From: Chloroflexus sp.
Lineage (GTDB): Bacteria > Chloroflexota > Chloroflexia > Chloroflexales > Chloroflexaceae
Reading direction: 5' to 3'
DNA: 43,932 bases
Assembly: GCA_025057175.1 (NCBI GenBank)
Contig: JANWYE010000007.1
Location: 1 to 43,932 of the forward strand
A model generated the notes under the pieces. That model searched no databases, was not told the DNA's origin, and saw nothing but the letters and a program-made list of their open reading frames with translations. The position numbers and the translations under genes were made by a program. Position 1 is the stretch's first letter, and every line of letters begins with the position of its first letter. Below are positions 8,991-18,575 of the stretch, one piece after another.

Positions 8991-9907
8991 CGTTACAACC
9001 AATCGACTCGCCACGCCGGTTTGGCAAGCGCAGTCTGATTGCGCTGGCTGTGTTGGGCATCTTACTGTTGCTGGTCTTGCTGGCCCTTAGCATGGATGCC
9101 GGCGAGCAGACCCGTTTTCTCACCGGCGGCGGTAGTGTGCTGGTGCTGGCGCTGCCCGCTTTTCTGGCTGGTGTGCTGAGTTTTCTCTCGCCCTGCACCC
9201 TTCCCATCTTGCCTGCCTACTTCGCGTTTACCTTTCAGGCCAGCGGCCACGGGCGAGCGCGGGTGGCGATGATGGGCATTGCCTTCTTCCTTGGCCTAGC
9301 TACCACCATGACCTTGCTCGGCGCGAGCGCCACTGCGCTGAGCGGCTTGCTCTTCGCTAACCGCAGCGCGCTCACCTTTTGGGGCGGCCTGATTATTATC
9401 GGTTTCGGCCTGATGGGTATGTTTGGCAAAGGCTTTGCCGGGCCGCAACTACAAGAGCGCCCGGCTGCCACCTTCGCCGGTTCGTACCTGTACGGCGCGA
9501 CGTTTGCGCTCGGTTGGACGGCCTGCGTCGGGCCGATTTTGGGCGCGTTGCTGACTCTGTTGGCTGCCACCAGTGATGTCGCTATCTTGCAGGGAGCAGT
9601 GCTTGCCTTCATCTATTCGCTTGGGCTAGGGTTGCCCCTGATCCTGATCGCCACCTTCTTCCACCGGCTCGGCGCCGGCTCACGGGCATGGCGCTTTTTG
9701 CGCGGGCGTGGGTTCACCGTCAATCTGTTTGGGCGTGAACTTTTCTTGCATACCACGAGCCTACTGAGCGGCGCGTTGATGGTGGTGATGGGTCTACTCT
9801 TGGCCACCGGACGGCTCGAATGGATTTCGCAGCAAGCTAATGCTACCCCAATGGCGCAATGGTGGGTTGAAATCGAAGCGGCAATTGGCCGGTTGTTTGG
9901 GCTTTGA
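8987..9907 (+). CDS. ccdA: CcdA/DsbD-family thiol-disulfide membrane protein
   Basis: 306 residues, multi-spanning. After an N-terminal transmembrane helix (about 17-36), the core shows the two family cysteine motifs: LSPCTLPILPAY with Cys70 and WTACVGPILG with Cys180, one in each pseudo-repeat. These cysteines shuttle electrons from cytoplasmic thioredoxin across the membrane to extracytoplasmic thiol proteins, usually for cytochrome c maturation. The extra N-terminal helix makes it longer than minimal CcdA (about 240). Start overlaps the upstream stop (ATGA). Confidence 0.9.
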   Translation: MTLQPIDSPRRFGKRSLIALAVLGILLLLVLLALSMDAGEQTRFLTGGGSVLVLALPAFLAGVLSFLSPCTLPILPAYFAFTFQASGHGRARVAMMGIAFFLGLATTMTLLGASATALSGLLFANRSALTFWGGLIIIGFGLMGMFGKGFAGPQLQERPAATFAGSYLYGATFALGWTACVGPILGALLTLLAATSDVAILQGAVLAFIYSLGLGLPLILIATFFHRLGAGSRAWRFLRGRGFTVNLFGRELFLHTTSLLSGALMVVMGLLLATGRLEWISQQANATPMAQWWVEIEAAIGRLFGL

Positions 9908-9913
9908 GGACGT

Positions 9914-10354
9914 ATGACGGATACACCCATTCGCGCTGCCGGTTGTGTTGTGCTGGCCCGTGATGAAACGGGCCGGCATCTTGTCTTATTAATACAGGAT
10001 CAGCAAGGAGTCTGGACACTGCCCAAGGGTCATGTTGATGATGGCGAGAGCGATGAAGAAGCAGCAGTGCGTGAAGTAGCCGAAGAGACTGGGATTCGTT
10101 GTAGCCTCGCCGAGCGGCTGGAACGGGTGACCTATCCGGTCTACCGGCGTGGGCGTTGGCGCGACAAGCAAGTGACCTTTTTTCTGGCCAGCGCTGCGCC
10201 CGAAGCACCCGTGCCAGCGTTAGCCGAAGGAATTCGAGCCGCAGCTTGGGTGCCGCTCGATGATGCGATTCACCAGATTGGTTACCGCCAGTTGCGGGTG
10301 CTGCTACAGCGCGTCGCCCGGCGCTTGGGACGCGCCGGACGAGGTGAGCGTTAA
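9914..10354 (+). CDS. Nudix hydrolase
   Basis: 146 residues with a complete Nudix box from Gly39 to Ile61: Gly39, Glu45, Arg53-Glu54, Glu57-Glu58 and Gly60 all fit the consensus. The segment WTLPKGHVDDGES resembles diadenosine-polyphosphate and sugar-nucleotide hydrolases of the Ap4A type, but specificity cannot be settled from sequence. GAGGA lies just upstream of the ATG and six bases separate it from ccdA, so it is the last gene of that operon. Confidence 0.88.
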   Translation: MTDTPIRAAGCVVLARDETGRHLVLLIQDQQGVWTLPKGHVDDGESDEEAAVREVAEETGIRCSLAERLERVTYPVYRRGRWRDKQVTFFLASAAPEAPVPALAEGIRAAAWVPLDDAIHQIGYRQLRVLLQRVARRLGRAGRGER

Positions 10355-10452
10355 TGGCGATCAGACCACATCGCTGCCAGCCCTACATCACGCCACCGTC
10401 CTAACCGCGTTCAAGTGCGCCTTTTTACGGCCATTTACCATCCGGCTGCCTC

Positions 10453-10482
10453 TTCGCATTACGCAAGCAGACGTGCTATAAT
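10453..10482 (+). promoter_or_regulatory. promoter of tig-clpP-clpX
   Basis: TTCGCA (10453-10458), an 18-base spacer and TATAAT (10477-10482) with an extended TG at 10474-10475. Transcription would give a leader of about 85 bases before the tig start. Confidence 0.6.
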
Positions 10483-10572
10483 GCAACATACGGCGCGCCA
10501 GCATGCAAGCGCCCAAGGTTGGAATTGGCGCATTGGTTGTTGCGCGAAGCGAATTGTGCTAAGGATACCACC

Positions 10573-11970
10573 GTGAAAGTTACGACCGAAAAACTGCCAA
10601 AGAGCCTTCTCTCGTTGCAGATTGAAATCGACCGAGATCAGTTCGAGCGCGGCCTCGATCAAGCGGCGCGCCGTCTGTCACAGAAGTTTCCCATTCATGG
10701 CTTCCGCCCCGGCAAAGCGCCCCGCTTTATCATTGAACGCACATTTGGGCGCGCGGCGTTGATTGAGGAAGCGACTGAAGATCTGATTAATACGGCCTAC
10801 AAGAAGGCCATCCAGCAGGAAAAGATCGAGGTGATCGGACCGCCAACCCTCGAGCGGATTGACTCGCTCGAACCGTTTATCTTTACCGTCAACGTGCCGG
10901 TGCCGCCGACAGTGACGCTGGCCGATTATCGCAATATTCGCGTGCCGCTTACTGTCGAGCCGATCACCGATGAAATGGTCGAGCTTGAGCTTGAGCGCAT
11001 GCGCGAAGAGCACGTCACTCTGCAAGAGCTTGACGAGCCGCGCCCGGCGCAGCAGGGCGACCGGGTGCGCGTGCTGCTCAGCACCAAGGTCGAGGGTGAC
11101 GAGGAGAATGGCGAAGCCGAGGCTGAAACTGAAGCTGAGCCAGAAGCCGCCGGCTCGGAAGAGCAGCTCGATCTAGAGCCGAACCGGCTGGTTGATGAGC
11201 TGTACCAAGGGCTGATCGGCATGAACGTTGGCGACAAGAAAGAGATCGTCGCCGTCATGCCTGACGATCACGCCGAAGAGTCGATCCGCGGCAAGAAGGT
11301 GACGTTTAAGGTTGAGGTGCTGGGCATTCAGCGCCGGATTGTGCCGGCGTGGGAGGAGTTGCCGGCGCTGGCGAATGTTGAGGGTACGCTCGATGATCTC
11401 AAGGCTAAGGTGCGGGCAAACCTCGAAGAGGCCGAACGCCGCCGCGCCGAGCAGGCCCTGCTTAATGCCTACCTTGAGCAGTTGGTCGAGCAGACGACCT
11501 TCGATATTCCCGATGTGATGATCCGCGATCTGGCCCACTCGATGCTGCACGACCAAGAGCAGCAGTATGCGCGCTATGGCATTACGCTCGAGCAGGTGTT
11601 GCAGTATCGCGGCATCACCCACGATCAGGCCGTTGATGAATTACTGCCCGAAGCCGAGCGACAGACGAAGGTGACGCTGGCGCTCAGCGAGGTGATCAAG
11701 CGTGAAGGCCTAACGGTCAGCGATGACGAGATCGCCGCCGAGATCGAGCGCATTCTGGCCGACTACGAGGAAGAGCGGCGGCCACAGCTCAAAGAGATGC
11801 TGAACACCCAATTGCGCTCCTCGGTGGCGAATGTAGTGCTTGACAAGAAGCTACGCGCTCGCCTCGCCGAAATTGCGCGCGGTGAGTTGAGCGCAACCCC
11901 AGCCGCCGAGCCGGCTACCCAATCGACTGCAACGGATGAACAATCGAGCCGTGCAACAGATGAATCGTGA
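10573..11970 (+). CDS. tig: trigger factor (ribosome-associated chaperone)
   Basis: 465 residues from a GTG start at 10573, chosen because AAGGA sits seven bases upstream and the protein then begins MKVTTEKLP as usual for the family; a longer reading from 10519 has no ribosome site. The ribosome-docking signature GFRPGKAP is at 43-50, followed by the FKBP-type prolyl isomerase domain and the helical chaperone arms. The isomerase domain carries an acidic Glu/Ala-rich insertion (about residues 174-202). First gene of the tig-clpP-clpX cluster, common in bacteria, linking nascent-chain folding to proteolysis. Confidence 0.96.
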   Translation: MKVTTEKLPKSLLSLQIEIDRDQFERGLDQAARRLSQKFPIHGFRPGKAPRFIIERTFGRAALIEEATEDLINTAYKKAIQQEKIEVIGPPTLERIDSLEPFIFTVNVPVPPTVTLADYRNIRVPLTVEPITDEMVELELERMREEHVTLQELDEPRPAQQGDRVRVLLSTKVEGDEENGEAEAETEAEPEAAGSEEQLDLEPNRLVDELYQGLIGMNVGDKKEIVAVMPDDHAEESIRGKKVTFKVEVLGIQRRIVPAWEELPALANVEGTLDDLKAKVRANLEEAERRRAEQALLNAYLEQLVEQTTFDIPDVMIRDLAHSMLHDQEQQYARYGITLEQVLQYRGITHDQAVDELLPEAERQTKVTLALSEVIKREGLTVSDDEIAAEIERILADYEEERRPQLKEMLNTQLRSSVANVVLDKKLRARLAEIARGELSATPAAEPATQSTATDEQSSRATDES

Positions 11971-11980
11971 GGAGTACCGT

Positions 11981-12646
11981 ATGAATTGGTCAACGCGCTA
12001 CAGTCACGACTGGCGCAGCATGCCAAGCCCGGAGTGGCTCTCGCAACGGCCGGAATTGTTGATTCCGATGGTAGTCGAGAGCACGAGCCGCGGCGAACGC
12101 GCCTTTGATATCTATTCACGCTTGTTGAAAGAGCGAATTGTGATTTTGGGAACGCCGATTGACGATCAGATCGCCAATCTGATCGTCGCTCAGTTGCTCT
12201 TCCTCGAGAGCGAAGACCCCGATCGCGACATTTGGCTCTACATCAACAGTCCGGGCGGGTCGGTCACTGCCGGTTTGGGCATCTACGACACGATGCACCA
12301 CATCCGGCCCGATGTCGCCACAGTCTGCGTCGGCATGGCCGGCAGCATGGCAACGCCGATTCTGGCCGGCGGGGCTAAGGGCAAGCGTTACAGCCTGCCA
12401 CACTCGACCATCCACATGCATCCGGCCGGCGGCGGCGCGCGCGGCTACGCGCCCGACGTCGAGATTATGGCCCGCGAGCTGCTCCGGCTGCAACAAGTGG
12501 TGCGCGAGTTGCTGGCGAAAGATACCGGCCAGCCGATTGAGCGCATTGCTAAAGATTTTGACCGCGACCTGTTTATGACGCCGGAACAGGCCAAAGAGTA
12601 CGGCATTATTGATGAAATCCTCATCCGTGAGGATAAGAAAAAGTAA
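11981..12646 (+). CDS. clpP: ATP-dependent Clp protease proteolytic subunit
   Basis: 221 residues. ATG 11981 is preceded by GTGAGGAG six bases away, overlapping the tig stop; earlier in-frame ATGs at 11936 and 11960 lie inside tig. Catalytic Ser122, His147 and Asp196 keep the exact spacing of E. coli ClpP (25 and 49 residues). The usual GQAASMG around the serine reads GMAGSMA, and the usual IHQP at the histidine reads MHPA. It forms the tetradecameric protease chamber and would be fed by ClpX encoded 54 bases downstream. Confidence 0.95.
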   Translation: MNWSTRYSHDWRSMPSPEWLSQRPELLIPMVVESTSRGERAFDIYSRLLKERIVILGTPIDDQIANLIVAQLLFLESEDPDRDIWLYINSPGGSVTAGLGIYDTMHHIRPDVATVCVGMAGSMATPILAGGAKGKRYSLPHSTIHMHPAGGGARGYAPDVEIMARELLRLQQVVRELLAKDTGQPIERIAKDFDRDLFMTPEQAKEYGIIDEILIREDKKK

Positions 12647-12654
12647 TGATGCCC

Positions 12655-12680
12655 GGGGTGTGCGGTTCGCCGCGCACCCC
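12655..12680 (+). terminator. strong hairpin between clpP and clpX
   Basis: An 11-bp stem (GGGGTGTGCGG / CCGCGCACCCC, one G-T wobble) closed by a TTCG tetraloop. There is no T-tract, so it is more likely an RNA stability or processing element that sets clpP/clpX ratios than a true terminator. Confidence 0.6.
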
Positions 12681-12700
12681 GCTCGGCTGGAGAATTCCCC

Positions 12701-13990
12701 ATGACTCGTACCCGCAATCCCGGTCGTGATCCGTATGCCTGCTCGTTCTGCGGGCGCGGACAGGATGAAGTGCAACGCTTGATCGCCGGCCCCGGCAATG
12801 TCTTTATTTGCGATGAGTGCGTAGCCCTGTGCAGCGCCATCATTGCCGAGGAGAGCGATCAAAAGACGCCGGCGTCGCGCCGAACGCCGCCTCCCGGCCC
12901 TGCCCGCCTGCCCACGCCGCGCAAGCTGCGTGAAAAGCTCGATCAGTATGTCATCGGGCAGGATCGCGCGAAAGTCGCTCTTGCCGTGGCAGTGTACAAC
13001 CACTATAAGCGCGTGCGCGCCGGCGCCCGCATCGATGATGTTGAGATTAGCAAGAGTAATATTTTGCTGATCGGGCCAACCGGCAGCGGCAAGACGTTGC
13101 TGGCCCAGACGATGGCTCGCCTCCTCGATGTGCCGTTCGCGATTGCTGACGCTACTGCCTTAACCGAAGCCGGGTATGTGGGGGAAGATGTTGAGAATAT
13201 TCTGCTGCGCCTGATCCAAGCCGCCGATGGCGATGTCGAACGCGCGCAGACCGGCATTATCTATATCGACGAGATTGACAAGATTGCCCGCAAGTCGGAT
13301 AACCCCTCGATTACGCGCGACGTGTCGGGCGAAGGTGTGCAGCAGGCGCTGCTGAAGATTCTCGAAGGCGGTGTCGCCCATGTGCCGCCGCTGCCCGGCC
13401 GCAAGCATCCGCAGCAAGAATATATTCCCTTCGATACAACCAATGTGCTGTTCATCTGTGGCGGCGCGTTTGAAGGGATTACTAACATCATCGCCAAACG
13501 GCTGCGCGGCAAACAGTTGATTGGTTTTGGAAGCAATCCGGTGAAGACGGTCGATGAAGAGGGCGCATTGCTCGCGCAGATCACCCCCGATGACCTGATG
13601 CGCTTTGGCTTCATCCCCGAATTTGTCGGACGGTTGCCGGTCATTGTTGCGCTCGACCCGCTCAGCCGCGAAGCGATGCTGCGCATCTTGACCGAGCCGC
13701 GCAACGCGATTATCAAGCAGTATCAGAAGCTGTTCGCACTCGATCACTGCGAGCTGGAGTTTACTCCCGACAGCCTCGAAGCAATTGTCGATCGGGCAAT
13801 GAGCGCGCGCACCGGCGCTCGCGCGTTGCGTAGCATCGTCGAAGAGGTGCTGCTTGAAGTGATGTTTGAGCTGCCATCGCAAGAGCATATTGGGCGCTGC
13901 ATTGTCAATGCTGAGGTGATTCAGGGCCGTGGTCGCCCGATTTTGGTGCCACGCGCCGACTACCGCCGCCGGTTAGACGAAGCCGTATAA
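12701..13990 (+). CDS. clpX: ATP-dependent Clp protease ATP-binding subunit ClpX
   Basis: 429 residues. N-terminal zinc-binding domain with Cys14-x2-Cys17 and Cys37-x2-Cys40, a short proline-rich linker (about 53-72), then the AAA+ motor: Walker A GPTGSGKT 125-132, pore loop GYVG 158-161, and Walker B ending in Asp190-Glu191. It unfolds tagged substrates and threads them into ClpP. GGAG precedes the ATG by about nine bases. Co-transcribed with tig and clpP. Confidence 0.97.
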   Translation: MTRTRNPGRDPYACSFCGRGQDEVQRLIAGPGNVFICDECVALCSAIIAEESDQKTPASRRTPPPGPARLPTPRKLREKLDQYVIGQDRAKVALAVAVYNHYKRVRAGARIDDVEISKSNILLIGPTGSGKTLLAQTMARLLDVPFAIADATALTEAGYVGEDVENILLRLIQAADGDVERAQTGIIYIDEIDKIARKSDNPSITRDVSGEGVQQALLKILEGGVAHVPPLPGRKHPQQEYIPFDTTNVLFICGGAFEGITNIIAKRLRGKQLIGFGSNPVKTVDEEGALLAQITPDDLMRFGFIPEFVGRLPVIVALDPLSREAMLRILTEPRNAIIKQYQKLFALDHCELEFTPDSLEAIVDRAMSARTGARALRSIVEEVLLEVMFELPSQEHIGRCIVNAEVIQGRGRPILVPRADYRRRLDEAV

Positions 13991-13995
13991 ATGCC

Positions 13996-14017
13996 GGGCC
14001 GCGCGGCTGCGCGGCCC
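13996..14017 (+). terminator. perfect GC hairpin after clpX
   Basis: Nine perfect base pairs (GGGCCGCGC / GCGCGGCCC) around a GGCT loop, five bases after the clpX stop. It lacks a T-tract. It probably ends or protects the clpX transcript. Confidence 0.6.
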
Positions 14018-14048
14018 ACGCAGCCTAGCATGAACAAGCAACAACCGT

Positions 14049-14786
14049 ATGCCGTTATTTCACCGCACATCACAACGTTCTGCCGACCAACCACCACCGA
14101 AACGCCGGATTCTGGTTGCCGACGATGATCCGTCAATCGGGCGCCTTATTCAGACTGCCCTCCCGGCTAACCAATACGAAACCGTGGTCGTGGCGAATGG
14201 GATGGAGGCATTGGACGCCTTCAATAAAGGGCAGTTCGATCTGGTCTTTCTCGATGTGATGATGCCCTTCGTTGACGGCTTCGATGCTTGCGAGCGCATT
14301 CGCGCCAAGAGCGATGTGCCGATCGTGATTATCACTGCCCGTGACGGCACCGATGATATTGTGCAGGGCTTTAGACGCGGAGCCGATGAGTACATTACCA
14401 AGCCGTTCAAAGTCGCCGAGTTCGTGGCTCGCGTCGAAGCAATTTTGCGCCGGGTTGACATGCAAAAAGCGCGCACTGCGCCCACGTTCGTGCAAGTCGG
14501 CGATCTCGTGATCGATGCCATCGCTCACAAAGTATCGGTGCGCGGCGCCGAAGTGAAGCTGACGCCGATGGAGTTTGAATTGCTCTATTTCCTCGCTGCC
14601 AACGCTGGTCAGGTCTTTACCCGCGAGGTGTTGTTCCGCGAGGTGTGGGGCTATGAGTATGTCGGCGAGACCAATTTGGTTGATGTCTGCGTGCGCCGGT
14701 TGCGGGAAAAGGTTGAGGTTGAGCCTTCCAAACCGAAGGTTATTTTGACAGTGCGCGGCGTTGGCTATAAGCTTGAGCGATCGTAG
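14049..14786 (+). CDS. OmpR/PhoB-family response regulator
   Basis: 245 residues. Receiver domain with the acidic pocket at Asp25-Asp26, phosphoacceptor Asp69 (LVFLDVMMP), a Thr in IIITARDG and Lys in TKPF. The C-terminal winged helix (about 148-243) has the family signature VDVCVRRLREKVE and ends in RGVGYKLE. A 17-residue polar extension precedes the receiver. No histidine kinase is adjacent, so it is an orphan here. No clear ribosome site precedes the ATG, which may mean weak translation. Confidence 0.93.
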   Translation: MPLFHRTSQRSADQPPPKRRILVADDDPSIGRLIQTALPANQYETVVVANGMEALDAFNKGQFDLVFLDVMMPFVDGFDACERIRAKSDVPIVIITARDGTDDIVQGFRRGADEYITKPFKVAEFVARVEAILRRVDMQKARTAPTFVQVGDLVIDAIAHKVSVRGAEVKLTPMEFELLYFLAANAGQVFTREVLFREVWGYEYVGETNLVDVCVRRLREKVEVEPSKPKVILTVRGVGYKLERS

Positions 14787-14851
14787 ACCAAGATACCGTA
14801 ACGCAACGCTGTTGGTGGGCAAACCCACGCATATACCAATGAGGGTGGGAA

Positions 14852-15487
14852 GTGAATATGCCATCACACGTGTTTGTTTCGCGCCACCCGCTGGTGCAAC
14901 ACAAACTTGCGCTGTTGCGCAGTAAGTGGACTGAGCCAAAGAAGTTTCGCGAATTGGTGCGAGAGATCGCACAGTTGTTGTTTTACGAGGCAACCCAAGA
15001 TTTAGCGCTGGCGCCACTGACCGTTGAGACGCCGTTAGCCAATTGCGAGGGTTTTGAAGTGGCCGAACGGATCGGCATTATCCCGATCCTACGCGCTGGC
15101 TTGGGGATGGCAGAGGCCATTGTTGATATTCTGCCGACGGTGCATGTCTGGCATCTTGGCCTCTACCGCGACCACGAAACGCTGCAACCGGTGACGTATT
15201 ACAACAAATTGCCCAGCAAGCCGGATATTGATCTCACGATTATCGTCGATCCGATGCTGGCCACTGGCGGATCGGCGGTGGCAGCAGTTGATATTCTGAA
15301 GCAGTGGGGCGCGCAACGGATTAAGTTCCTCGGCTTGATTGCGGCGCCAGAAGGAGTGCGCGCGCTGACCGAGGCCCATCCTGATGTGGCTATTCATCTA
15401 GCGGCTATCGATAGCCATCTCAACGAACGCGGCTACATCGTGCCCGGCCTCGGCGATGCTGGCGACCGCCAATTCGGCACGGGGTAA
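14852..15487 (+). CDS. upp: uracil phosphoribosyltransferase
   Basis: 211 residues converting uracil and PRPP to UMP in pyrimidine salvage. The PRPP loop reads [13 protein letters not shown] and the uracil-binding C-terminus [18 protein letters not shown]. The family norm there is DRLFGT, so the Leu to Gln change is unusual. A GTG start (14852) sits behind AGGGTGGGA; ATG 14858 is an alternative two codons in. The last 32 bases of the gene recur downstream (see repeats). Confidence 0.93.
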   Translation: MNMPSHVFVSRHPLVQHKLALLRSKWTEPKKFRELVREIAQLLFYEATQDLALAPLTVETPLANCEGFEVAERIGIIPILRAGLGMAEAIVDILPTVHVWHLGLYRDHETLQPVTYYNKLPSKPDIDLTIIVDPMLATGGSAVAAVDILKQWGAQRIKFLGLIAAPEGVRALTEAHPDVAIHLAAIDSHLNERGYIVPGLGDAGDRQFGTG

Positions 15488-15559
15488 AGCCACACGATAC
15501 AGACGAACGTTGGGCGGAAGGTTTGGAATGCTGGCGACCGCCAATTCGGCACGGGGTAA
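15456..15559 (+). repeat. 32-bp direct repeat of the upp 3' end
   Basis: The last 32 bases of upp (15456-15487) are repeated exactly at 15528-15559, 72 bases apart start to start. The second copy includes the same stop codon. Confidence 0.9.
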
Positions 15560-16108
15560 GCCCCTCCCTCCCACCTTGCGGGAGAGGTGAGAGGCAAGCA
15601 ACTTGTGCTACCTACGTTACTAGCCGGTGCTGGCAGCCATAGATAGCCACATAGCATCGCAACCGGCCTTGGCAATGCCGGCCACCGCCTATTTGGGATG
15701 GGAGAGGACGCTCTCGCTCTCGGACCGCTGGTTGGAAAATGGGTCTGGCACATCAACAGCCGGTGTTTTCTGATTTTGACGACACTTACCATCATCATTA
15801 CGCGAGCGCAGCGGTCGCAACACGGCAATCGCCTTGCCTTCGCGATGAGGGCCGCCTGCGGGGGGATTGCCACTGTGGCTCGCAATGTCTGGACAGATTC
15901 TGACCAACTAACATTGTTGATAGACCAGCCGGCAAATATCGTTTTGCATTTGCTCTCTTGCCTGAATTCCTTGGCAAAGAATGAGTGACAGGATAGCAGC
16001 GCGAGCATGTTGTTGTGCCCAGCACAGCCACGCATGGGTATGCCAACACTATCGTTGCGCTCACGCCACAACTGAGGGTTTCGCATTTTGAGGTGAAGCG
16101 ATTGTTGC
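15488..16108. other. long intergenic region, repeat-rich
   Basis: A 621-base stretch with no convincing gene. It holds the upp-end repeats, an imperfect inverted element near 15560-15595 (CCTCCC…GGGAGAGG), and at about 15835-15900 a sequence of the type seen in dispersed intergenic repeats (CGCGATGAGGGCC … CTCGCAATG). Open frames here on either strand lack ribosome sites and family motifs. Confidence 0.6.
15600..15712 (+). pseudogene. decayed third copy of the upp 3' end
   Basis: Around 15650-15706 the sequence reads, in the upp frame, ATGLGNAGHRLFGMG, clearly matching the upp C-terminus. It has the canonical Leu where intact upp has Gln. Upstream bases (about 15632-15660) retain weaker similarity. 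It is too short and broken to be functional. Confidence 0.6.
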
Positions 16109-17224
16109 ATGCTTGTTACATTGGCCCTGCTTGGTGCGCCGCTGATCGCTTTTGCTGTCACGGCGCTGCTCACCCCGCCATTGATCACGTTGGCGCGCCG
16201 TGAAGGATGGGTGGCGCAACCCGGCCCGCGCCACGTCCATCGCGAACCAACGCCGGTGGTGGGTGGGCTGGCGATGATCGCCGGCTTGGTCACGGCGATT
16301 GTGGCCAGTCTCGCATTTGAGCTGCTCGATCCGGCGTTGCGCCGCTCGTCGTTTGAACATCTACGTATCGGATTGCTATTGATCGGGCTTTCTATCATCG
16401 CCTGCGTTAGCCTGCTCGATGATCTCTACGACCTGCCGGCGCTGCCACGTCTCGGCGTGCATATCATCGCTGCGCTGGTTGCAGTTGGCCCGTACCTGTG
16501 GGATCACACTCTTTACCCCGACGCGCTCGGCCAACCGACCGAGGCACGGGGGATTATTCTCACCGCATTTAATTTTCCCTTTGTTGACCAAATTCATCTG
16601 CATAACCTCAGCCCATGGCTAGCGATCGCCGCCACCGTGTTCTGGATTGTGGGCATGCAGAATATGGTGAACTGGATCGATGGCCTCGACGGGCTGGCAG
16701 CGGGAGTGACGCTGATTGCCGGCTTGATACTGGCCCTGCACACCCTGACGCTTGACCCGCCGCAAATAACGGTCGCGCTGTTACCACTGGCGCTCAGCGG
16801 TGCATGCGCGGCATTCTTGCTCTACAACACCCATCCGGCTCGCATCTTCATGGGTGACGTGGGCGCGATGACGATCGGCTACACCCTCGGCATCTGCGCG
16901 CTGATCGGCGGCGCCAAACTGGCCACAGTCTTGCTCGTGCTCGGCGTGCCGATTGTCGATATGGCATGGCTCATCCTCACCCGCACGCTAGGCGGGCGCT
17001 CGGCAGCGCAGTCCGGGCGCGACCATCTGCACCACCGCCTGCTCGACCTTGGCCTCAGCCAGCGGCAGGTAGTAGCCTGCTATTACGGGTTGAGCATCGC
17101 GTTTGGCGTGATTGGGCTGCTCGATTTCTTTACTCCACTGATGAAATTGGTGGCGCTGCTGGTGCTGGGTAGCGCGGTGTTGCTGGTGTTGTTGGTGTTG
17201 CAGCCTAAGCGGGTGGTTGCGTGA
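16109..17224 (+). CDS. MraY/WecA-family polyprenyl-phosphate glycosyl-1-phosphate transferase
   Basis: 371 residues with about ten membrane helices. Family motifs: Asp104-Asp105 (LLDDLYDL, Mg2+ and polyprenyl phosphate), NWIDGLDGL (188-196), FMGD (247-250) and DHLHHR (305-310). The histidine motif and lack of MraY-specific loops favour the WecA/TagO branch, which moves GlcNAc-1-P or a similar sugar-1-P onto undecaprenyl phosphate to begin surface glycan synthesis. Possible ribosome site AGGTG lies 13 bases before the ATG, longer than ideal. It stands alone between repeat-rich gaps. Confidence 0.88.
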   Translation: MLVTLALLGAPLIAFAVTALLTPPLITLARREGWVAQPGPRHVHREPTPVVGGLAMIAGLVTAIVASLAFELLDPALRRSSFEHLRIGLLLIGLSIIACVSLLDDLYDLPALPRLGVHIIAALVAVGPYLWDHTLYPDALGQPTEARGIILTAFNFPFVDQIHLHNLSPWLAIAATVFWIVGMQNMVNWIDGLDGLAAGVTLIAGLILALHTLTLDPPQITVALLPLALSGACAAFLLYNTHPARIFMGDVGAMTIGYTLGICALIGGAKLATVLLVLGVPIVDMAWLILTRTLGGRSAAQSGRDHLHHRLLDLGLSQRQVVACYYGLSIAFGVIGLLDFFTPLMKLVALLVLGSAVLLVLLVLQPKRVVA

Positions 17225-17313
17225 TTAGTCCCTCACCACCAGTCTCGCTGATGAAAACCACACCACATCCGTCCTCAGTCTGTTGCATCGCTTGCCCCAG
17301 CGAGTATCATACA

Positions 17314-17422
17314 AAGAGAGAAGAGTTTCTCAACCGGCGCAAGCAACGAAACCCATCAGGGTTTTTCGCGGGTCGCGGCACGGCCAAGAGAGAAGAGTTT
17401 CTCAACCGGCGCAAGCAACGAA
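17314..17422. repeat. two 37-bp direct repeats separated by 35 bp
   Basis: Identical 37-base copies at 17314-17350 and 17386-17422. Each contains an internal small inverted element (GAGAA…TTCTC). The spacer has its own inverted AAACCC…GGGTTT. The gap 17225-17471 holds nothing else I can identify; the promoter of the next gene is presumably here. Confidence 0.85.
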
Positions 17423-17471
17423 GCAGCATTCACCAATAACTTCTGTGCGCCAATCCAGACAGGCACCGCCT

Positions 17472-18290
17472 ATGCGACGCTTCTTTGTGTTCGTCATTGC
17501 GCTCTGCCTGATCAGCGTGGATCACGCAGCCCCGGTAGCCGGGTCGCCGCAGACGCATACTCCTGTGTTGCTCACGCGGACGGCCCCACCCACCCGCCCC
17601 GGCCCAACCATCGAAGCCTACGTGCGCCCAGAATTTGCGGCCCGGATGCGGCAATTGCGCGGCGCAATCTTGGCGGCGGCGGCGCGGCATAATCGCCCGC
17701 AGCTATCGGGCATGAGCAACCGCGAGTTTGCCGAGGTGATGGCGACGATCCTCTACAACGAGAATTTTGGTTGGGCGGAGGAGCTGGCCCCGCCATTACG
17801 CATGGTGACGCCGTGGTACCAAGCCGCTCAACAGCAAGCCAACCTGAGCGGGATGGGGGCCAATTTTAGCGTTTGGCCGGCTAACCTGCGCCCCTCAGTC
17901 GCTGCCGAGATTCTGGCCGGCGAGGTGCCGCTGGCCGATGGCAGGGTGTTGCGGGTTCCATTGCGCGTGGAAGGCAGCCGGATCGATCCAGCGCAGTACG
18001 CTGATCAGCGCACCTTGTTTGCCGCCATCACTGCCGAAATCAGTAACGACGAGCTGGCGATCAACTACCTCGCTGCCAACCTCGAACGTGGCATCCTGCG
18101 CGCCGCCGTCGAGGGACAGCCAATCTCGTGGCGCACTTTGGCGGCGTGGCACAATCAGGGCATCGTCGATCCGGTGCTGATCCGGGCTAACCCGACCGCC
18201 CGCGACTATGTGCGTCGCGCATCGGCCTATCTACCCTTGGCGCGCGCGTTGTTCGCGCCAACCAGCCGGGTTGAAATGCGGGCCGTGTGA
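17472..18290 (+). CDS. secreted protein of unknown function
   Basis: About 272 residues from ATG 17472, chosen because it gives a clean signal peptide (MRRFFVFVIALCLISVDHA, cleavage near residue 23-28). A longer reading from 17283 runs through the direct repeats and is rejected. The mature part is largely helical with a conserved-looking block around residues 75-105 (SNREFAEVMATILYNENFGWAEE) containing acidic residues in a context reminiscent of lysozyme-like domains, but I cannot assign a family. Likely extracytoplasmic. No close operon partner. Confidence 0.7.
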   Translation: MRRFFVFVIALCLISVDHAAPVAGSPQTHTPVLLTRTAPPTRPGPTIEAYVRPEFAARMRQLRGAILAAAARHNRPQLSGMSNREFAEVMATILYNENFGWAEELAPPLRMVTPWYQAAQQQANLSGMGANFSVWPANLRPSVAAEILAGEVPLADGRVLRVPLRVEGSRIDPAQYADQRTLFAAITAEISNDELAINYLAANLERGILRAAVEGQPISWRTLAAWHNQGIVDPVLIRANPTARDYVRRASAYLPLARALFAPTSRVEMRAV

Positions 18291-18575
18291 GTGGTGGAGG
18301 CGCGGAGGGGGCAAAGACGCGGAGGTATTTAAACGCAGAGGCGCAAAGGGCGCGGAGAGCGCAAAGAGGTTTGATGGGTGGGGCGCGAGGATGGCGTCTG
18401 CCATTCCTTCACCTTCCGCAACCCATCACAGCAGCCGCACCTACCGTCCTCCCCATCCTCTCACAACAACTGCGGTGGAGGCGTGGGGACGGTGCCAGAG
18501 TCTCGCTGTACCTACCGTCATCCTCACTCCACAACACCCTCTACGCCCTCGCGTTTTCCGCGTCTTTGCGTTTAT
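18291..18575. other. intergenic region with 13-bp inverted repeat
   Basis: Between convergent genes. The 13-mer at 18311-18323 (GCAAAGACGCGGA) recurs inverted at 18557-18569. The left end is a purine-rich GCAAAG/GCGGAG tract of the type dispersed between genes in these genomes. No gene is seen. Confidence 0.6.

Noticed and set aside
14746-14772. TTGACA…TATAAG promoter for upp
   Set aside because: Spacer is only 15 bases and the sequence codes for conserved winged-helix residues of the response regulator.
15433-16398. Long minus-strand open frame
   Set aside because: It overlaps upp and the MraY/WecA gene antisense and runs through repeats, with no family motif.
17314-17422. Mini-CRISPR array
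   Set aside because: Only two repeats, no cas gene in the window, no leader, and the spacer itself has a palindrome; treated as a direct repeat.
17283-17471. N-terminal extension of the secreted protein
   Set aside because: It is encoded by the direct repeats, has no ribosome site and would bury the signal peptide.
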